Shown piece after piece: positions 1-12,590 of a DNA stretch of 64,000 nt (position 1 is its first letter; the number at the start of each line of letters is the position of its first letter). The notes under the pieces were generated by a model. The model did not search any database, was not told the DNA's origin, and was given only the letters and a program-made list of their open reading frames with translations. This stretch comes from Callorhinus ursinus (lineage: Eukaryota; Chordata; Mammalia; Carnivora; Otariidae): NCBI RefSeq assembly GCF_003265705.1, contig NW_020313168.1, positions 6,615,157 to 6,679,156 on the forward strand. Reading direction: 5' to 3'. A program made the position numbers and the translations under genes.

Positions 1-846
1 ATTCCCCTCATTAAGTTGTCCTCAATTATACCATCTTGCTTGCACCATCTGTCTGTTACCAGGATCCTGGCTGATGCACCATTTTCTTATTCATCTGTGT
101 ATCCACAGAGGCTGGTACCCAGCAGATGCTCATTAAATGATTGTTAAATTAATAATAATATAACGTGTTAAGGTCCATGTGAGCAGTTTTAATAAGACTT
201 GTTCTGCGAACGTCCAACTTCCAGTCCAACTCCAGAAATATCTGCTTGGTCAGTACATTTGAGGACACAGTGTTAAATAAAAATGTGACTTGTCTGTTTT
301 GGGAAAGCTGTGGGATTCTTTGTAGAAGTTGGGTGCCCTGTGAAACTAATTATTAAGGGAGTCAAAGCCACAGCATTTCTGTCACTATTAATAACTTTCC
401 TTCCTGTTCTCTTTTAAACAACTGTATTTTCCCAACTTTTGGGAAACTGAAATGTAGAAAAAAGAGACATAAGGAAGCAGTAAGAAAATAAGGAAGCAGT
501 AAGAAAAATGGAAGCTATTTCAGACCAGCTGACGTAGATGCTTTCTAAATTTTGGCAGCTGAGGCAGAGAGTACAGTGAGACTACAACGCTCTGGCTTCG
601 CTCCTCTGTGTCCCAGGGTGGAGGTGGGAGGCCAGTTCCAGCATGAGGAGCAGGCCTGTTGGGCTGGAGCAGGGGAAGTGGAGGGAGCAGGGCCTCACTA
701 GAGAGAGAACAAGGGAATCAGAGGGATGCCCAGCATTCAGACTCCAACTCCAGATGGTCGGTGGTCCTGCTGAAGGCAATCTGGAGACTCAAGCAAAGCC
801 AAAGTTCTGTTCCATCCTGATCTGGAAAGTTTCTAGCTTTGCCCTT
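1..846. other. Intergenic sequence, no gene seen
   Basis: AT-rich non-coding DNA without a convincing open frame, splice-flanked exon or recognisable young repeat. A short direct repeat (ataaggaagcagtaagaaaa, twice near 470-507) is visible. Open frames here are short and have no recognisable domain. Confidence 0.5.
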
Positions 847-863
847 TGGGGGCAAAAATTCTT

Positions 864-933
864 TTTTTTTTTTTTTAAAGATTTTATTTATTTNNNNNNN
901 NNNGCTTAACCAACTGAGCCACCCAGGCGCCCC
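864..933 (-). mobile_element. Carnivore tRNA-Lys SINE, mostly lost in an assembly gap
   Basis: Poly-T plus 'aaagattttatttattt' on the left and 'gagccacccaggcgcccc' on the right are the two ends of a reverse-oriented carnivore SINE. The target-site duplication tgggggcaaaaattctt flanks it at 847-863 and 934-950. About 200 bp would be expected, but only some 60 real bases and 10 N are present. The middle is therefore missing from the assembly. Confidence 0.9.
894..903. other. Assembly gap (10 N)
   Basis: Ten N characters inside a SINE. The length looks like a placeholder, because the two SINE ends imply roughly 130 missing bases. Confidence 0.97.
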
Positions 934-1339
934 TGGGGGCAAAAATTCTTAATCTCTCTGGGCTTCTCTCCACTTTCTCACCTGTAAAGTGGGTGTGCGA
1001 GGGTGTGAACCTTCACTGCTGACAGGTGTCTGGGGCCCCTGAGCTGGTCTTGCTCACTCCATGGTGGAAGGGAGGCCAGGAGTGACAGAAGGCTTTTGCC
1101 TTCATTCTGTGGGTCATAGAGCCTCTAGAAGTACTGCATACTGATTCCAGAAGGGGAAATAGTGTTCTGACTTCTCTCCCCACTACTTTTTAAAATTAAT
1201 TATTTTTTTTTCTGGTACAGAGACACTTGAAACACAAAAACAGCTTCCACCCATGCTGAGGTCCAGTTTTAACTTTGGTCTTGTGTGCTGTGAGGTTTCT
1301 CCCTTATTGAGTTACAGAGAAAGGCACATCTGAGGGAGC

Positions 1340-1720
1340 AGGGAAGAGCTTCCTAAGCCCATGATGTAACTGAGCCAACGTGAGTTTGCTCCTGGGTGAG
1401 CAGAAACTACACCAGGTTGAATTGTGGCACAAAGAAAATTTTATTTGCAGCAAATAAGCAAATTTGCATAGACAATGGCTTCCAAAGCCATGAGTCCCCA
1501 AGAGAGGGTGAACGAGTTCCTTTTGTTCAGGGTTAGGAAGACTATTTAGAAAGGGAAGCCTTGCCATCCTAGCAGAGGTGGGTATGAGGTCATGCATGAA
1601 CCTTAAGGAAACCTGTTTATGCATACATAGTATGTTAGGGAGATGAGGCTGAGGCTCCTTCCTCGGTGGAGATTTTGGTATTTTTATAATGAGGTAAAGG
1701 TAATCGTAGGTCATTCTAGG
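1340..1720 (-). mobile_element. Probable solo ERV LTR, minus strand
   Basis: Read on the minus strand, this holds a TATA-like ttataaaaat near 1685 and an AATAAA signal near 1440 (tgcaaataaaattttctttg), followed by a short U5-like stretch. That layout is typical of a retroviral LTR. No internal viral genes are attached, so it would be a solo LTR. Family and exact ends are not assigned. Confidence 0.45.
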
Positions 1721-2330
1721 GGGTCACTCCATGGTCCATGAGTTGGGGAGGGGTGGTTACCTTAAAAGTTCTGGGTGGTCTGGGCCTGCGGGAGGGAGGT
1801 CTTGTCAGGGCAGTGGCTGTCACCTGAAGGGGGGTTTTGGGTTTCCTTTGCCTGAGTTAAGAGGAAAGCCAGAAAGAAGAGCTTAAGGAAAAATGTAAGA
1901 CCAAGGTTAGTGAGTCCAAGCAGGTGGGCAGTAAAGGTCAGGTCTTGGGGTCTAAATGGTAACAAAGGGGCTCGAAGTCAGGGTTGGCCCATGGTCTTCC
2001 TTCTCCCTCAAGCAGACTTGTGTGTCTCTTACAGGAAACAGGTGGCCTCGGCCTACCCTGCTTGAGAGCAGTGACCATGGCCCGAGTCTCCTCTGCTTGT
2101 CAGAAGAAAACAGCTCCACTCAGGAATTCTGACAGCTGATTTTCCAAGTGTCCCCTGTCACCCAGCCTCTTAACTTGACAGAAGTGCTGCATTTGCTGTG
2201 GTATGACTCACTTCCCCATTGATGACATGCAAAGATTTCTTCCTGTGCTTATTTCCTGAGGACGAGGCAGGGGTAGGGGTGGGGTTGGTATATGTCTCCA
2301 CACCAGGTCACATGGGCTAGAGCTCCATGT
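1721..2330. other. Intergenic sequence, no gene seen
   Basis: Purine-rich non-coding DNA between the LTR-like segment and ancient repeats. No domain or splice-flanked exon was recognised. Confidence 0.4.
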
Positions 2331-2705
2331 GTTCCCTCCACCTTGTATGTGGCCGTGTGTCTCAGTGAGTTCAGGCAAGTTAACGAAGCAGTACTGACTG
2401 GGTGGCTTATGAACGAACAACTATTTCTTATGGTCCTGGATGGTGGAAGTCCAAGATCAGGGAACCAGCACAGCTGGGTTCTGGTGAGGACCTTCTGCCC
2501 GGCTTGCAGATATCTGGTCAACCTCTCTTTGTATCCATACATGGCAGAAAAGGAGCGAATGGGCTCTCTGGCCTTTTATGAGGGTATGATCCCATTCTTG
2601 AGGGCTCCACCTTCCAACCTGCTCCCCATGCAGAGGCCTTTCCATCACACTGGGATTAGGGTTTCAGCATATAAATTTGAGGGCTGGGGAAGTCACAGAC
2701 TTTCA
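2330..2705 (+). repeat. Ancient mammalian interspersed repeat
   Basis: Contains the decayed signature 'ctgggtggctta...tggtggaagtccaagatcag', which is widespread in mammals and recurs in this window near 2710, 15130 and 57330. I do not assign the family name with confidence. Confidence 0.5.
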
Positions 2706-2997
2706 GTCTGAGTTTCAGGCTGCCATAACAAAGCACCACAGCCAGCGCAGCTTAAATAATAGAATTTGACTTTCTCACAGTTCTGGAGGCTGGAAGTCTG
2801 AGATCAAGGTGTCTGCAGCATGGGCTTCTCCTGAGGCCTTGGTGGGCCCTGGCTTGTAGACACCATCTTTACCCTGTGTCTTCACACCGTCTTCCTTCTC
2901 TGTGTATTCACATCCTAATCTCTTCTTATAATGACACTAGTCACATTGGATTAAAACCCACCCCGATGATCTCATTTTACCCCAATCACTTCTTTAT

Positions 2998-3455
2998 TTT
3001 TTTTGAAGATTTATTTATTTTAGTGAGTGCAAGAGAGAGTGGGGGGAGGGGCAGAGGGAGAGGGAGAGAGAGAATTTCTTTTTTTTTAATTTTTTTATTG
3101 TTATGTTAATCACCATATATTACATCATTAGTTTTTGGTGCAGTGTTCCATGATTCATTGTTTGTTCATAACACCCAGTGCTCCATGCAGAACGTGCCCT
3201 CCTCAATACCCATCACCAGGATAACCCATCCCCCTCCCCCCCTCCCCTCTAGAACCCTCAGTTTGTTTTTCAGAGTCCATCATCTCTCATGGTTCGTCTC
3301 CCCCTCTGACATACTCCCGAGAGAGAGAATTTCAAGCAGAATCTTCACTTCGCTGAGCCCTGACATGGGGCTCAATCTCACAAACCTGAGATCATGACTT
3401 GAGCTAAAATCAAGAGTTGGACCTTAACTGAGTGAACCACCAAGATGTCCCTCCC
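2998..3455 (-). mobile_element. Older carnivore SINE split by an L1 stub
   Basis: Poly-T/gaagatttatttatttta on the left, and 'gatcatgacttgagctaaa...gagtgaaccaccaagatgtccc' on the right, form one reverse-oriented SINE. It is more diverged than the young SINEs. It is interrupted between 3078 and 3319 by an L1 3' end. Confidence 0.8.
3079..3318 (-). mobile_element. 5'-truncated L1 (3'UTR only), nested in a SINE
   Basis: Reverse-oriented L1 tail: T-rich start, 'attgttatgttaatcaccat', then 'catgattcattgtttgttca'. It is flanked by a 15-bp target-site duplication gagagagagaatttc at 3064-3078 and 3319-3333. The target lies in the GA-rich SINE body, so this insertion is younger than the SINE. Confidence 0.9.
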
Positions 3456-3470
3456 CCACCTTCCCCACCA

Positions 3471-3967
3471 AATCACCTCTTTAAAGACCATCTCCAAACA
3501 TAGTCACATTCTGATGCCCTGGGGGTTAGGACTTCCACATATGAATTCTGGGGGGATACAATTCAGCCAGTAACAACACATCCATGCATGTGCCCATTGT
3601 GTTTGTCCCTAACAACAGCTTTCCTCTCTGGAATTCCTTCCCCATTTCCTGTCTTGTCTGGAGAGACCCTGGGTGGTGAGGATGAGCACACATCCCCCTT
3701 TTTTTATGCCTATTAAGGTGATGTGATGATTACTAGTCTCCCCTGCCACCTTCAATGACTTGACTTTTAGACAACAAACAGCAGTGCAAAGATTTGGCTC
3801 TGCTTCTGGCTCCACAGTCTTGCAGCCGTGGGATCTGGGGCAAGAGTGCACGCTTCTCTAGTGTGGTCCCCTTGTAAACCGGCAGTTCCACTAACATGAG
3901 CCTCTAATTGTGATTCATGTTGTGTTGTAGCAAGGAAGAAAAACTTTGATATTTATTGAATGGATTT
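3471..3967. other. Intergenic sequence, no gene seen
   Basis: The first part is the end of the ancient repeat. The rest has no recognisable gene or repeat. Confidence 0.4.
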
Positions 3968-4580
3968 CTTTTTTTTTCCTTAAATTTTTTATTGTTATGT
4001 TAATCACCATACATTACATCATTTGTTTTTGATGTAGTGTTCCATGATTCATTGTTTGTGTATAACACCCAGTGCTCCATGCAGAACGTGCCCTCATTAA
4101 TACCCATCACCAGGCTAACACATCCCCCCACCCCCTACCCTCTAGAACCCTCAGTTTGTTTTTCAGAGTCCATCGTCTCTCATGGTTCATCTCCCCCTCC
4201 GATTTACTCCCCTTCATTCTTCCTCTCCTGCTATCTTCTTTTTTTTTTTCTTAACATATATTGCATTGTTTCAGAGGTACAGATCTGTGATTCAACAGTC
4301 TTGCACAATTCACAGCACTCACCATAGCACATCCCCTCCCCAATGTCTATCACCCAGCCACCCCATCCCTCCCACCCCCCCAACTCCAGCAACCCTCAGT
4401 TTGTTTCCTGAGACTAAGAATTCCTCATATCAGTGAGGTCATATGATACATGTCTTTCTCTGATTGACTTATTTCACTCAGCATAACACCCTCCAGTTCC
4501 ATCCACATCGTTGCACATGGCAAGATCTCATTCCTTTTGATGGCTGCATGATATTCCGTTGTATGTATATACCACATCTT
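3968..4580 (-). mobile_element. 5'-truncated L1 3' end
   Basis: Same young L1 tail as at 3079 but longer, running from the poly-T through the 3'UTR into the last codons of ORF2 (minus strand). A weak duplication, tgaatggattt / tgcatggattt, flanks it at 3957-3967 and 4580-4590. Confidence 0.85.
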
Positions 4581-4905
4581 GCATGGATTTATTTGATTAA
4601 AGATGTAGTTTTATGTAAAAAATGAGGCAACATCTAAACTGGTGTTAAATTATTAAAAAAACAAATTTATGTATAAAAGCTAATTTTTGTGATCTTCTAA
4701 AATGAAGACCTTCCCAAGAAAGCCTGGGAAAGCAAGTGCTGAATATGTATGGTCACACACCTGAAGTCAGCCCAGAGGGGCATTTTTTTCTATGGGAGCT
4801 AAGTTTGCAAGTCAAAAAAGGGCAGAGAGGTCTTTTTCCATGAATTCATTGTTTGAAGCTGGAAATTGGGCTTTGATCCCTGTTTTCAATCTCCTTTAAT
4901 TTCAG

Positions 4906-5570
4906 TGTGTTGTTCGTGCTATAAAGAAGCAGTCCCCAGATGGAGTCTTACATTAAGCTCCCGCCAAAACATAGCTAACCTAACAGCAGCGTCCCGGCTT
5001 TCCCAGAAGGCGAATTCTAAGCCAATCAGTCTGAGATTTTGAGGGAATCTACCTGATAAGAGCCCCTGCTCTTCCCCCTAAGGGAAAGTGACCTCGCCTG
5101 GGACAATCCTTATTTTCTTTTGCTAGTAACTTCCTTGCCTCACACTCCTTCCTAAAAAACTTTCCATTTTGTACAGCTCTCAGGAGCATCTCTCTACTTG
5201 CTAGGTGGGATGCTACCTGATTTGTAGAGGCCACTTTTAGGCAACGGGCTTGAGCACTGGAACCTGAGCAAGGCAGGAGGGCCCACAGTGACCTGAGGCA
5301 AACAGGCTCATGAATAGACCCACCTCAAAATAGCCATAGGCCCTCCCCGACCAGTTACAACCAGGCACAGTTCCTAAGATTATCAGAAAGGGGAAAATTC
5401 CATACATTCCATAACTTCGCACTCCATCCTATAACTGCGGACACTCACTACCGCCTTGTGGCCGACAGCCTCTCCTTTGCTGTCCGGCCTGTTGCGCCCT
5501 GGCAGTGTATTCAATAAATTTCTCTTTTGTTCTGCCTTGGGGGGAATTCTTTCATACCAGGCCACCCCAC
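4906..5570 (+). mobile_element. Probable ERV LTR, plus strand
   Basis: GC-richer block with a TATA-like tataactg at about 5430 and AATAAA at 5513-5518 (tattcaataaatttctcttt). A pyrimidine-rich U5-like end reaches a terminal CA near 5570, and a candidate TG start lies near 4906. No viral coding sequence is attached. The family is unassigned. Confidence 0.5.
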
Positions 5571-6950
5571 ATGATTCATGATAATAATGATTTGGGGCCA
5601 GAGCTAACGGTCATGAAAGAATTCTTGAGATGTTTTCGTGCCAAAAGGTGCTTTTATTATAGCACAGGGAGAGGACCTGTGGGCAGAAAAGCCAGCCTGG
5701 GCTTGTGAGGAGTGATTGATTATACACTTTTATATATAATCAGTTAGGGAATAGTGTAGGTCTCTAAGGAATGTGTGCATTTAGAAGCAAGGTCTCCAGG
5801 ACCTTGAGGGGCTATTTACCACAGTCTCAGAAAACATCAGTGATGAGAGCCTTTAGATGTACATCAGTGGGCCATATGTTTGAAAGATGACTGCTAATGT
5901 GTGTCTTGTAGGGGGGTGTTTTCAGTTATCAGAGGGAAGTGATGCTAACAAGAGCAAAACTATAAAACATTAAAGGAAGTCCTGGAGGGAGCTGTAGAGT
6001 GTTACAGTCTTTATGCCTCAGGCTACCTGCCTGGAGGCTACAAGCTGCAACAAAGTTTCAGCCTTTGCTGCTTTTTCTCCCACTACTAATAATAAGTAAT
6101 AATAAAACCTGTTAGATCTTCTAACGTACTCAGTTGAATTTTTGTTTTTTTAACACTTGGTTAATGCAAAATAATCTTCTCCCACTGGCAGAGCTTTCTT
6201 TTGTCTCTCCCAAACCATTTCCAGGTTGCTCTCTTCCCTCCCATTCTGCCTTCAGTTCATTAAACCCCATTACACAGCAGACGTTAGGCCAGGTACTGGA
6301 GACCCTGGGAGTGAACCAGGCAGAACCTGGTCAGTGTGTGCAGGCTGCAGATGACACCACCTGGACCGACAGTATCCCCAGCTTCATGCTGGAATGTGTG
6401 CGGACCTGTGGAAGTACACAGAACGCGATCTGAGCCAGCCGGCACTCCCAGGAGGCTGTCTGAACCCTGATGGATGAGGCTGTGTGTTCTGGCTCTCCAC
6501 TGGGCCTCCACTGCTTAGCTCCCTGGCTGGGAGTGTCTCAGTTCCTAGCAGCTACTCCCCCAATGCTGCCTGTGCTGCCCTGGGCAGGCAGGGGCCCCTA
6601 TTTTCTCTGTGGTTTGGCTGGAGGTAGAGAAGTTACTGTCTAAGCTTCTATTTTGCTAGGCTGACCCTTTCCTGGTTCTTTGGCAAGAGAGATGGCTTTT
6701 GTGGAGACTTTTTTCTCTACCCCCCATGCCTGTTAATATTTCCCAGTTGCTGGCTTCTCCAGTCTGGGATATTTCCAAGTTTAGGATATATGAAGCAAAA
6801 AGAAAATCCTGACTCCCAACGCCCCTTGCCATTCTACTTTCTCTCCACCTTTAAGAACCTTCTTATTTTTATTTTACGTGTCAAATCCAGGGTTTAGTTG
6901 TCCTTAGTGGGAGGGATAGGGAAAAAGACTATCTTCCTGGGAGTAGAGGT
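5571..6950. other. Intergenic sequence, possibly more LTR-related DNA at the left
   Basis: The left part, to about 6120, may be further retroviral-type sequence (ttttattatagcacagggag), but this is unproven. From 6130 to 6950 no gene or clear repeat was recognised. Confidence 0.3.
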
Positions 6951-6952
6951 GC

Positions 6953-7136
6953 TTTTTTTTAGAGAGAGGAAGACAGAGATGGGGGAGGGACAGAGGGAGA
7001 GGGAGAGAGAGAATCCCAAGCAGGCTCCATGCCCAGTGTGGAGGCTGACTCGGGCTCGATCTCATGACCCTGAGATCATGACCTGAGCTGATATCAGGAG
7101 TCAGATGTTTAACCCACTAAGCCACCCAGGTGCCCC
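6953..7136 (-). mobile_element. Carnivore SINE, reverse
   Basis: Poly-T, GA-rich body, 'gatcatgacctgagctgata' and the terminal 'aagccacccaggtgcccc'. The tail-proximal ATTTATTT block is missing. The neighbouring full-length L1 inserted exactly at the head end of this SINE: the L1 target duplication includes its last cytosines. Confidence 0.85.
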
Positions 7137-7601
7137 GAAGTGTATGTTTTTTTAAAAAAATTTTTTATTGTTATGTTAATCACCATACATCATTAATTTT
7201 TGATGTAGTGTTCCATGATTCATTGTTTGTGCATAACACCCAATGCTCCACGCAGAACGTGCCCTCTTTAATACCCATCACCAGGCTAACCCATCCCCCC
7301 AACACCCTACCCTCTAGAAACCTCAGTTTGTTTTTCAGAGTCCATCGTCTCTCATGGTTCGTCTCCCCCTCTGACTTACTCCCCTTCATTCTTCCCCTCC
7401 TGCTATCTTCTTCTTTTTTTTTCTTAACATATATTGCATTATTTGTTTCAGAAGTACTGATCTGTGATTCAACAGTCTTGCACAATTCACAGCGCTCACC
7501 ATAGCACATACCCTCCCCAATGTCTGTCACCCAGCTACCCCATCCCTCTCACCCCCACCACTTCAGCAACCCTCAGTTTGTTTCCTGAGGTTAAAAATTC
7601 C

Positions 7602-10600
7602 TCATATCAGCGAGGTCATATGATACGTGTCTTTCTCTGATTGACTTATTTCACTCAACATAACACCCTCCAGTTCCATCCACGTCGTTGCAAATGGCAA
7701 GATCTCATTTCTTTTGATGGCTGCATAATATTCCATTGTGTATATATACCACATCTTTTTTATCCATTCATCTGTCAATGGACGTCTTGGCTCTTTCCAG
7801 AGTTTGGCTATTGTGGACATTGCTGCTATAAACATTGGGGTGCACGTACCCCTTCGGGTCCCTACATTTGTATCTTTGGGGTAAATACCCAGTAGTGCAA
7901 TTGCTGGATCGTATGGTAGCTCTATTTTCAACTATTTGAGGAACCTCCATACTGTTTTCCAGAGTGGTTGTACCAGCTTGCATTCCCACCAACAGTGTAG
8001 GAGGGTTCCCCTTTCTTCACATCCCCGCCAACATCTGTCGTTTCCTGACTTGTTAATTTTAGCCATTCTGACGGGTGTGAGGTGGTATCTCATGGAGGTT
8101 TTGATTTGGATTTCCCTGATGCCGAGCAATGTTGAGCACTTTTTCATGTGTCTGTTGGCCATTTGGATGTCTTCTTTGGAAAAATGTCTGTTCATGTCTT
8201 CTGCCCATTTCTTGATTGGATTATTTGTTCTTTGGGTGTTGAGTTTGATAAGTTCTTTATAGATTTTGGATACTAGCCCTTTATCTGATATGTCATTTGC
8301 AAATATTTTCTCCCATTCTGTCGGTTGTCTTTTGGTTTTGTGGACTGTTTCTTTTGCTGTGCAAAAGCTTTTGATCTTGATGAAATCCCAATAGTTCATT
8401 TTTGCCCTGGCTTCCCTTGCCTTTGGCGATGTTTCTAGGAAGAAGTTGCTGCGGCTGAGGTCGAAGAGGTTGCTGCCTGCGTTCTCCTTTAGGATTTTGA
8501 TGGACTCCTGTCTCACGTTTAGGTCTTTCAACCATTTGGAGTCTATTTTTGTGTGTGGTGTAAGGAAATCGTCCAGTTTCATTCTTCTGCCTGTGGCTGT
8601 CCAATTTTCCCAACACCATTTGTTGAAGAGACTGTCTTTTTGCCATTGGACATTCTTTCCAGCTTTGTCAAAGATAAGTTGACCATAGAGTTGATGGTCC
8701 ATTTCTGGGCTCTCGATTCTGTTCCATTGATCTATGTGTCTGTTTTTGTGACAGTACCATACTGTCTTGATGATGACAGCTTTGTAATAGAGCTGGAAGT
8801 TTGGAATTGTGATGTCGCCAGCTTTGCTTTTCTTTTTCAATATTCCTCTGGGTATTCGGGGTCTCTTCTGGTTCCATACAAATTTTAGGATTATTTGTTC
8901 CATTTCTTTGAAAAAAGTGGATGGTATTTTGATGGGGATTGCATTGAATATGTAGATTGCTCTAGGTAGCCCTGACATCTTCACAATGTTTGTTCTTCCA
9001 GTCCATGAGCATGGAACGTTTTTCCATTTCTTTGTGTCTTCTTCAATTTCTTTCATGAGTATTTTATAGTTTTCTGAGTACAGATCCTTTGCCTCTTTGG
9101 TTAAATTTATTCCTAGGTATCTTATGGTTTTGGGTGCAATTGTAAATGGGATCGACTCCTTGATTTGTCTCTCTTCTGTCTTGTTGATGGTGTATAGGAA
9201 TGCCACTGATTTCTGTGCATTGATTTTATATCCTGCTACTTTACTGAATTCCTGTATGAGTTCTAGCAGTTTTGGGGTGGAGTCTTTTGGGTTTTCCACA
9301 TACAGTATCATATCATCTGCAAAAGTGAGAGTTTGACTTCGTCTTTGCCGATTTGGATGCCTTTGATTTCTTTTTGTTGTCTGATTGCCGTGGCTAGGAC
9401 TTCTAATACTATGTTGAAGAGCTGTGGTGAGAGTGGACATCCCTGCCGTGTTCCTACCTTAGGGGAAAAGCTCTCAACTTTTCCCCATTGAGAATGATAT
9501 TCGCTGTGGGTTTTTCATAGATGGCTTTTATGATATTGAGGTATGTACCCTCTATCCCTCTACTCTGAAGAGTTTTGATCAAGAAAGGATGCTGTACTTT
9601 GTCAAATGCTTTTTCTGCATCTATTGAGAGGATCATATGACTCTTGTTCTTTCTTTTGTTAATGTATTGTATCACGTTGATTCATTTGCGGATGTTGAAC
9701 CAACCTTGCAGCCCAGGGATAAATCCCACTTGGTCATGGTGAATAATCCTTTTAATGTACTGTTGGATCCTATTGGCTAGTATTTTGGTGAGAATTTTGG
9801 CATCCATGTTCATCAAAGATATTGGTCTGTAGTTCCCCTTTTTGACGGGGGCTTTGTCTGGTTTTGGGATCAAGGTAATGGTGGCCTCATAAAATGAGTT
9901 TGGAAGTTTTCCTTCCATTTCTATGTTTTGGAACAGTTTCAGGAGAATAGGTATGAATTCTTCTTTCAATGGCTGATAGAATTCCCCTGGGAAGCCATCT
10001 GGCCCTGGGCTTTTGTTTGTTGGTAGATTTTTGATGACTGCTTCAATTTCCTTAGTGGCTATAGGTCTGTTCAGGTTTTCTATTTCTTCCTGGTTCAGTT
10101 TTGGTAGTTGATACATCTCTAGGAATGCACCCATTTCTTCCAGGTTATCTAATTTGCTGGCATAGAGTTGCTCATAATATGTTCTTAGAATTGTTTGTAT
10201 TTCTTTGGCGTTGGTTGTGATCTCTCTTCTTTCATTCATGATTTTGTTGATTTGGGTCGTTTCTCTTTTCTTTTTGATCAGTCTGGCCAGGGGTTTATCA
10301 ATCTTGTTAATTCTTTCAAAGAACCAGCTCCTAGTTTCGTTCTTTTGGTTTCTAGTTCATTGATTTCTGCTCTGATCTTTATGATTTCTCTTCTCCTGCT
10401 GGGTTTAGGCTTTATTTGCTGTTCTTTCTCTAGCTCCTTTAGGTGTAGGGTTAGGTTGTGTATTTGAGACCTTTCTTGTTTCTTGAGAAAGGCTTGTATG
10501 GCTATATACTTCCCTCTCAGGACTGCCTTTGCTGTATCCCAAAGATTTTGAACAGTTGTGCTTTCATTTTCATTGGTTTCCATGAATTTTTTTAATTCTT

Positions 10601-11399
10601 CTTTAATTTCCTGGTTGACACATTCATTCTTCAGTAGGATGCTCTTTAGCCTCCATGTATTTGAGTTCTTTCCGACTTTCCTCTTGTGATTGAGTTCTAG
10701 TTTCAAGTCACTGTGGTCTGAAAATATGCAGGGAATAATTCCAATCTTTTGGTACCGGTTGAGACCTGATTTGTGACCTAGGATGTGATCAATTCTGGAG
10801 AATGTTCCATGGGCACTAGAGAAGAATGTGTATTCCGTTGCTTTGGGATGGAATGTTCTGAATATGTCTGTGAAGTCCATTTGGTCCAGTGTGTCATTTA
10901 AAGTCTTTATTTCCTTGTTGATCTTTTGCTTAGATGATCTGTCCATTTCAGTCAGAGGGGTGTTAAAATCCCCCACACTTATTGTATTGTTGTGAATGTG
11001 TTTCTTTGCTTTTGTTATTAATTGCCTTATAAAAGTGGCTGCTCCCACCTTAGAGGCATAGATATTTACAATTGTTAGATCTTCTTGTTGGATAGACCCT
11101 TTAAGTAAGATATAGTGTCCTTCTTCATCTCTTATTACAGTCTTTGTTTTAAAATCTAATTTGTCTGATATAAGGATTGCCACCCCAGCTTTCTTTTGGT
11201 GTCCATTAGCATGCTAAATGGTTTTCCACCCCTTCACTTTCAATCTGGGGGTGTCTTTGGGTCTAAAATGAGTCTCTTGCAGACAGCATATGGATGGGTC
11301 TTGTTGTTTAATCCAATCTGATAGCCTGTGTCTTTTGATTGGGGCATTGAGTCCATTTACATTCAGGGTAACTATTGAAAGATAGGAATTTAGTGCCAT
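7602..11399 (-). pseudogene. L1-A ORF2 (endonuclease-reverse transcriptase), broken
   Basis: ORF2 starts at 11399 (MALNSYLSIVTLNVNG), opening the apurinic endonuclease domain. The endonuclease continues in another frame at 11183-10278, and the reverse transcriptase at 10239-9682, 9675-9454 and 9440-7932. The catalytic FADD motif is encoded at 9312-9323. The C-terminal part (7931-7602) ends near SEKDTYHMTSLI. At least four frame changes or stops separate these pieces, near 11.20, 10.26, 9.68, 9.45 and 7.93 kb. The parent protein nicks DNA and copies L1 RNA by target-primed reverse transcription. This copy cannot make it. Confidence 0.93.
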
Positions 11400-11480
11400 T
11401 GTATTGCCTGTAAGGTGACTGTGACTGTATAATGTCTGTGTTCCTTTCTGGTCTGTGCTGCTTTTAGGCTCTCTCTTTGC

Positions 11481-12375
11481 TTAGAGGACCCCTTTCAATA
11501 TTTCTTTTAGGGCTGGTTTTGTGATTGCAAATTCCTTTAGTTTTTGTTTGTCCTGGAAGCTTTTTACATCTCCTTCTATTTTCAATGACAGCCTAGCTGG
11601 ATATAGTATTCTTGGCTGCATATTTTTCTCGTTTCGTGCTCGGAAGATATCATGCCAGTCCTTTCTGGCCTGCCAGGTCTCTGTGGATAGGTCTGTTGCC
11701 AATCTAATGTTTCTACCATTGTAGGTTACATATCTCTTCTCCCGAGCTGCTTTCAGGATTTTCTCTTTGTCTCTGAGACTTGTAAGTTTTACTATTAGAT
11801 GTCGGGATGTTGACCTATTTTTATTGATTTTGAGGGGGGGTTCTCTGTGCCTCCTGGATTTTGATGCCTGTTTCCTTCCCCACATTAGGGAAGTTCTCTG
11901 CTATTATTTGCTCCAATATACCTTCTGCCCCCCTCTCTGTTTCTTCTTCTTCTGGGATCCCAATTATTCTAATGTTGTTTCATCTTATCGTATTGCTTAT
12001 CACTCGAATTCTGCCCTCGTGATCCTGTAGTTGTTTCTCTCTCTTTTTCTCAGCCTCTTTATTTTCCATCATTTGGTCTTCTATACCGCTGATTCTCTCT
12101 TCTGCCTCATTTATCGTAGCAGTTAGTGCCCCCATTTTTGATTGCACCTCATTAATAGCCTTTTTGATTTCGACTTGGTTAGATTTTAGTTCTTGTATTT
12201 CTCCAGAAAGGGTTTCTCTAATAACTTCCACGCTTTTTTCAAGCCCAGCTAGTATCTTTAAAGTCATGATTCTGAACTCTAGGTCCGACATTGTACTAAT
12301 GTCAGTATTGAGTAGATCCCTGGCAGACGGTACTCCTCTTGTTCTTTTTGCTGAGGTGATTTTTTTTGTCTTGTC
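11481..12375 (-). pseudogene. L1-A ORF1 (RNA-binding chaperone), broken
   Basis: The N-terminal coiled-coil part (12291-11980, MSDLEFRIMTLKILAG) ends in a TGA at 11982-11980. The RNA-recognition and C-terminal half continues to 11481 (ending ALKEILKGVL) with a further frame change. The upstream start region near 12375 is also disrupted. L1 ORF1 proteins are trimeric RNA chaperones that coat L1 RNA. The same TGA occurs at the same codon in L1-B (44529-44527). Confidence 0.9.
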
Positions 12376-12590
12376 ATTTTGTCCAGAGGAGAACAGATAA
12401 ATGAGAGAACAAAATGCTAACAGGTTAACAATGTCCCTAGCAAATATACTCTATACAAATCAGAAAAGACCTGAAACCAGGGGAAATGAAAGGGAAAGAA
12501 AGAAAAAAGAAAGAGAAAAAAAGAAAAAGAAAAAGAAAAAGACAAAAACAGAACAAAACAAAACAAAAAAACCAGAATATGATCAAATAT

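Larger units (their letters stand above)
2710..3575 (+). repeat. Ancient mammalian interspersed repeat, interrupted by SINE and L1
   Basis: Begins 'gctgccataacaaagcacca', carries 'ttctggaggctggaagtctg' and ends 'ggggggatacaattcagcc'. This is the same old family as the neighbour at 2330. A SINE (with an L1 stub inside it) was later inserted into its centre. Confidence 0.6.

Noticed and set aside
7932..9440. Longest open frame of the window (502 codons, minus)
   Set aside because: It is the reverse-transcriptase and C-terminal part of L1-A ORF2, not a host gene.
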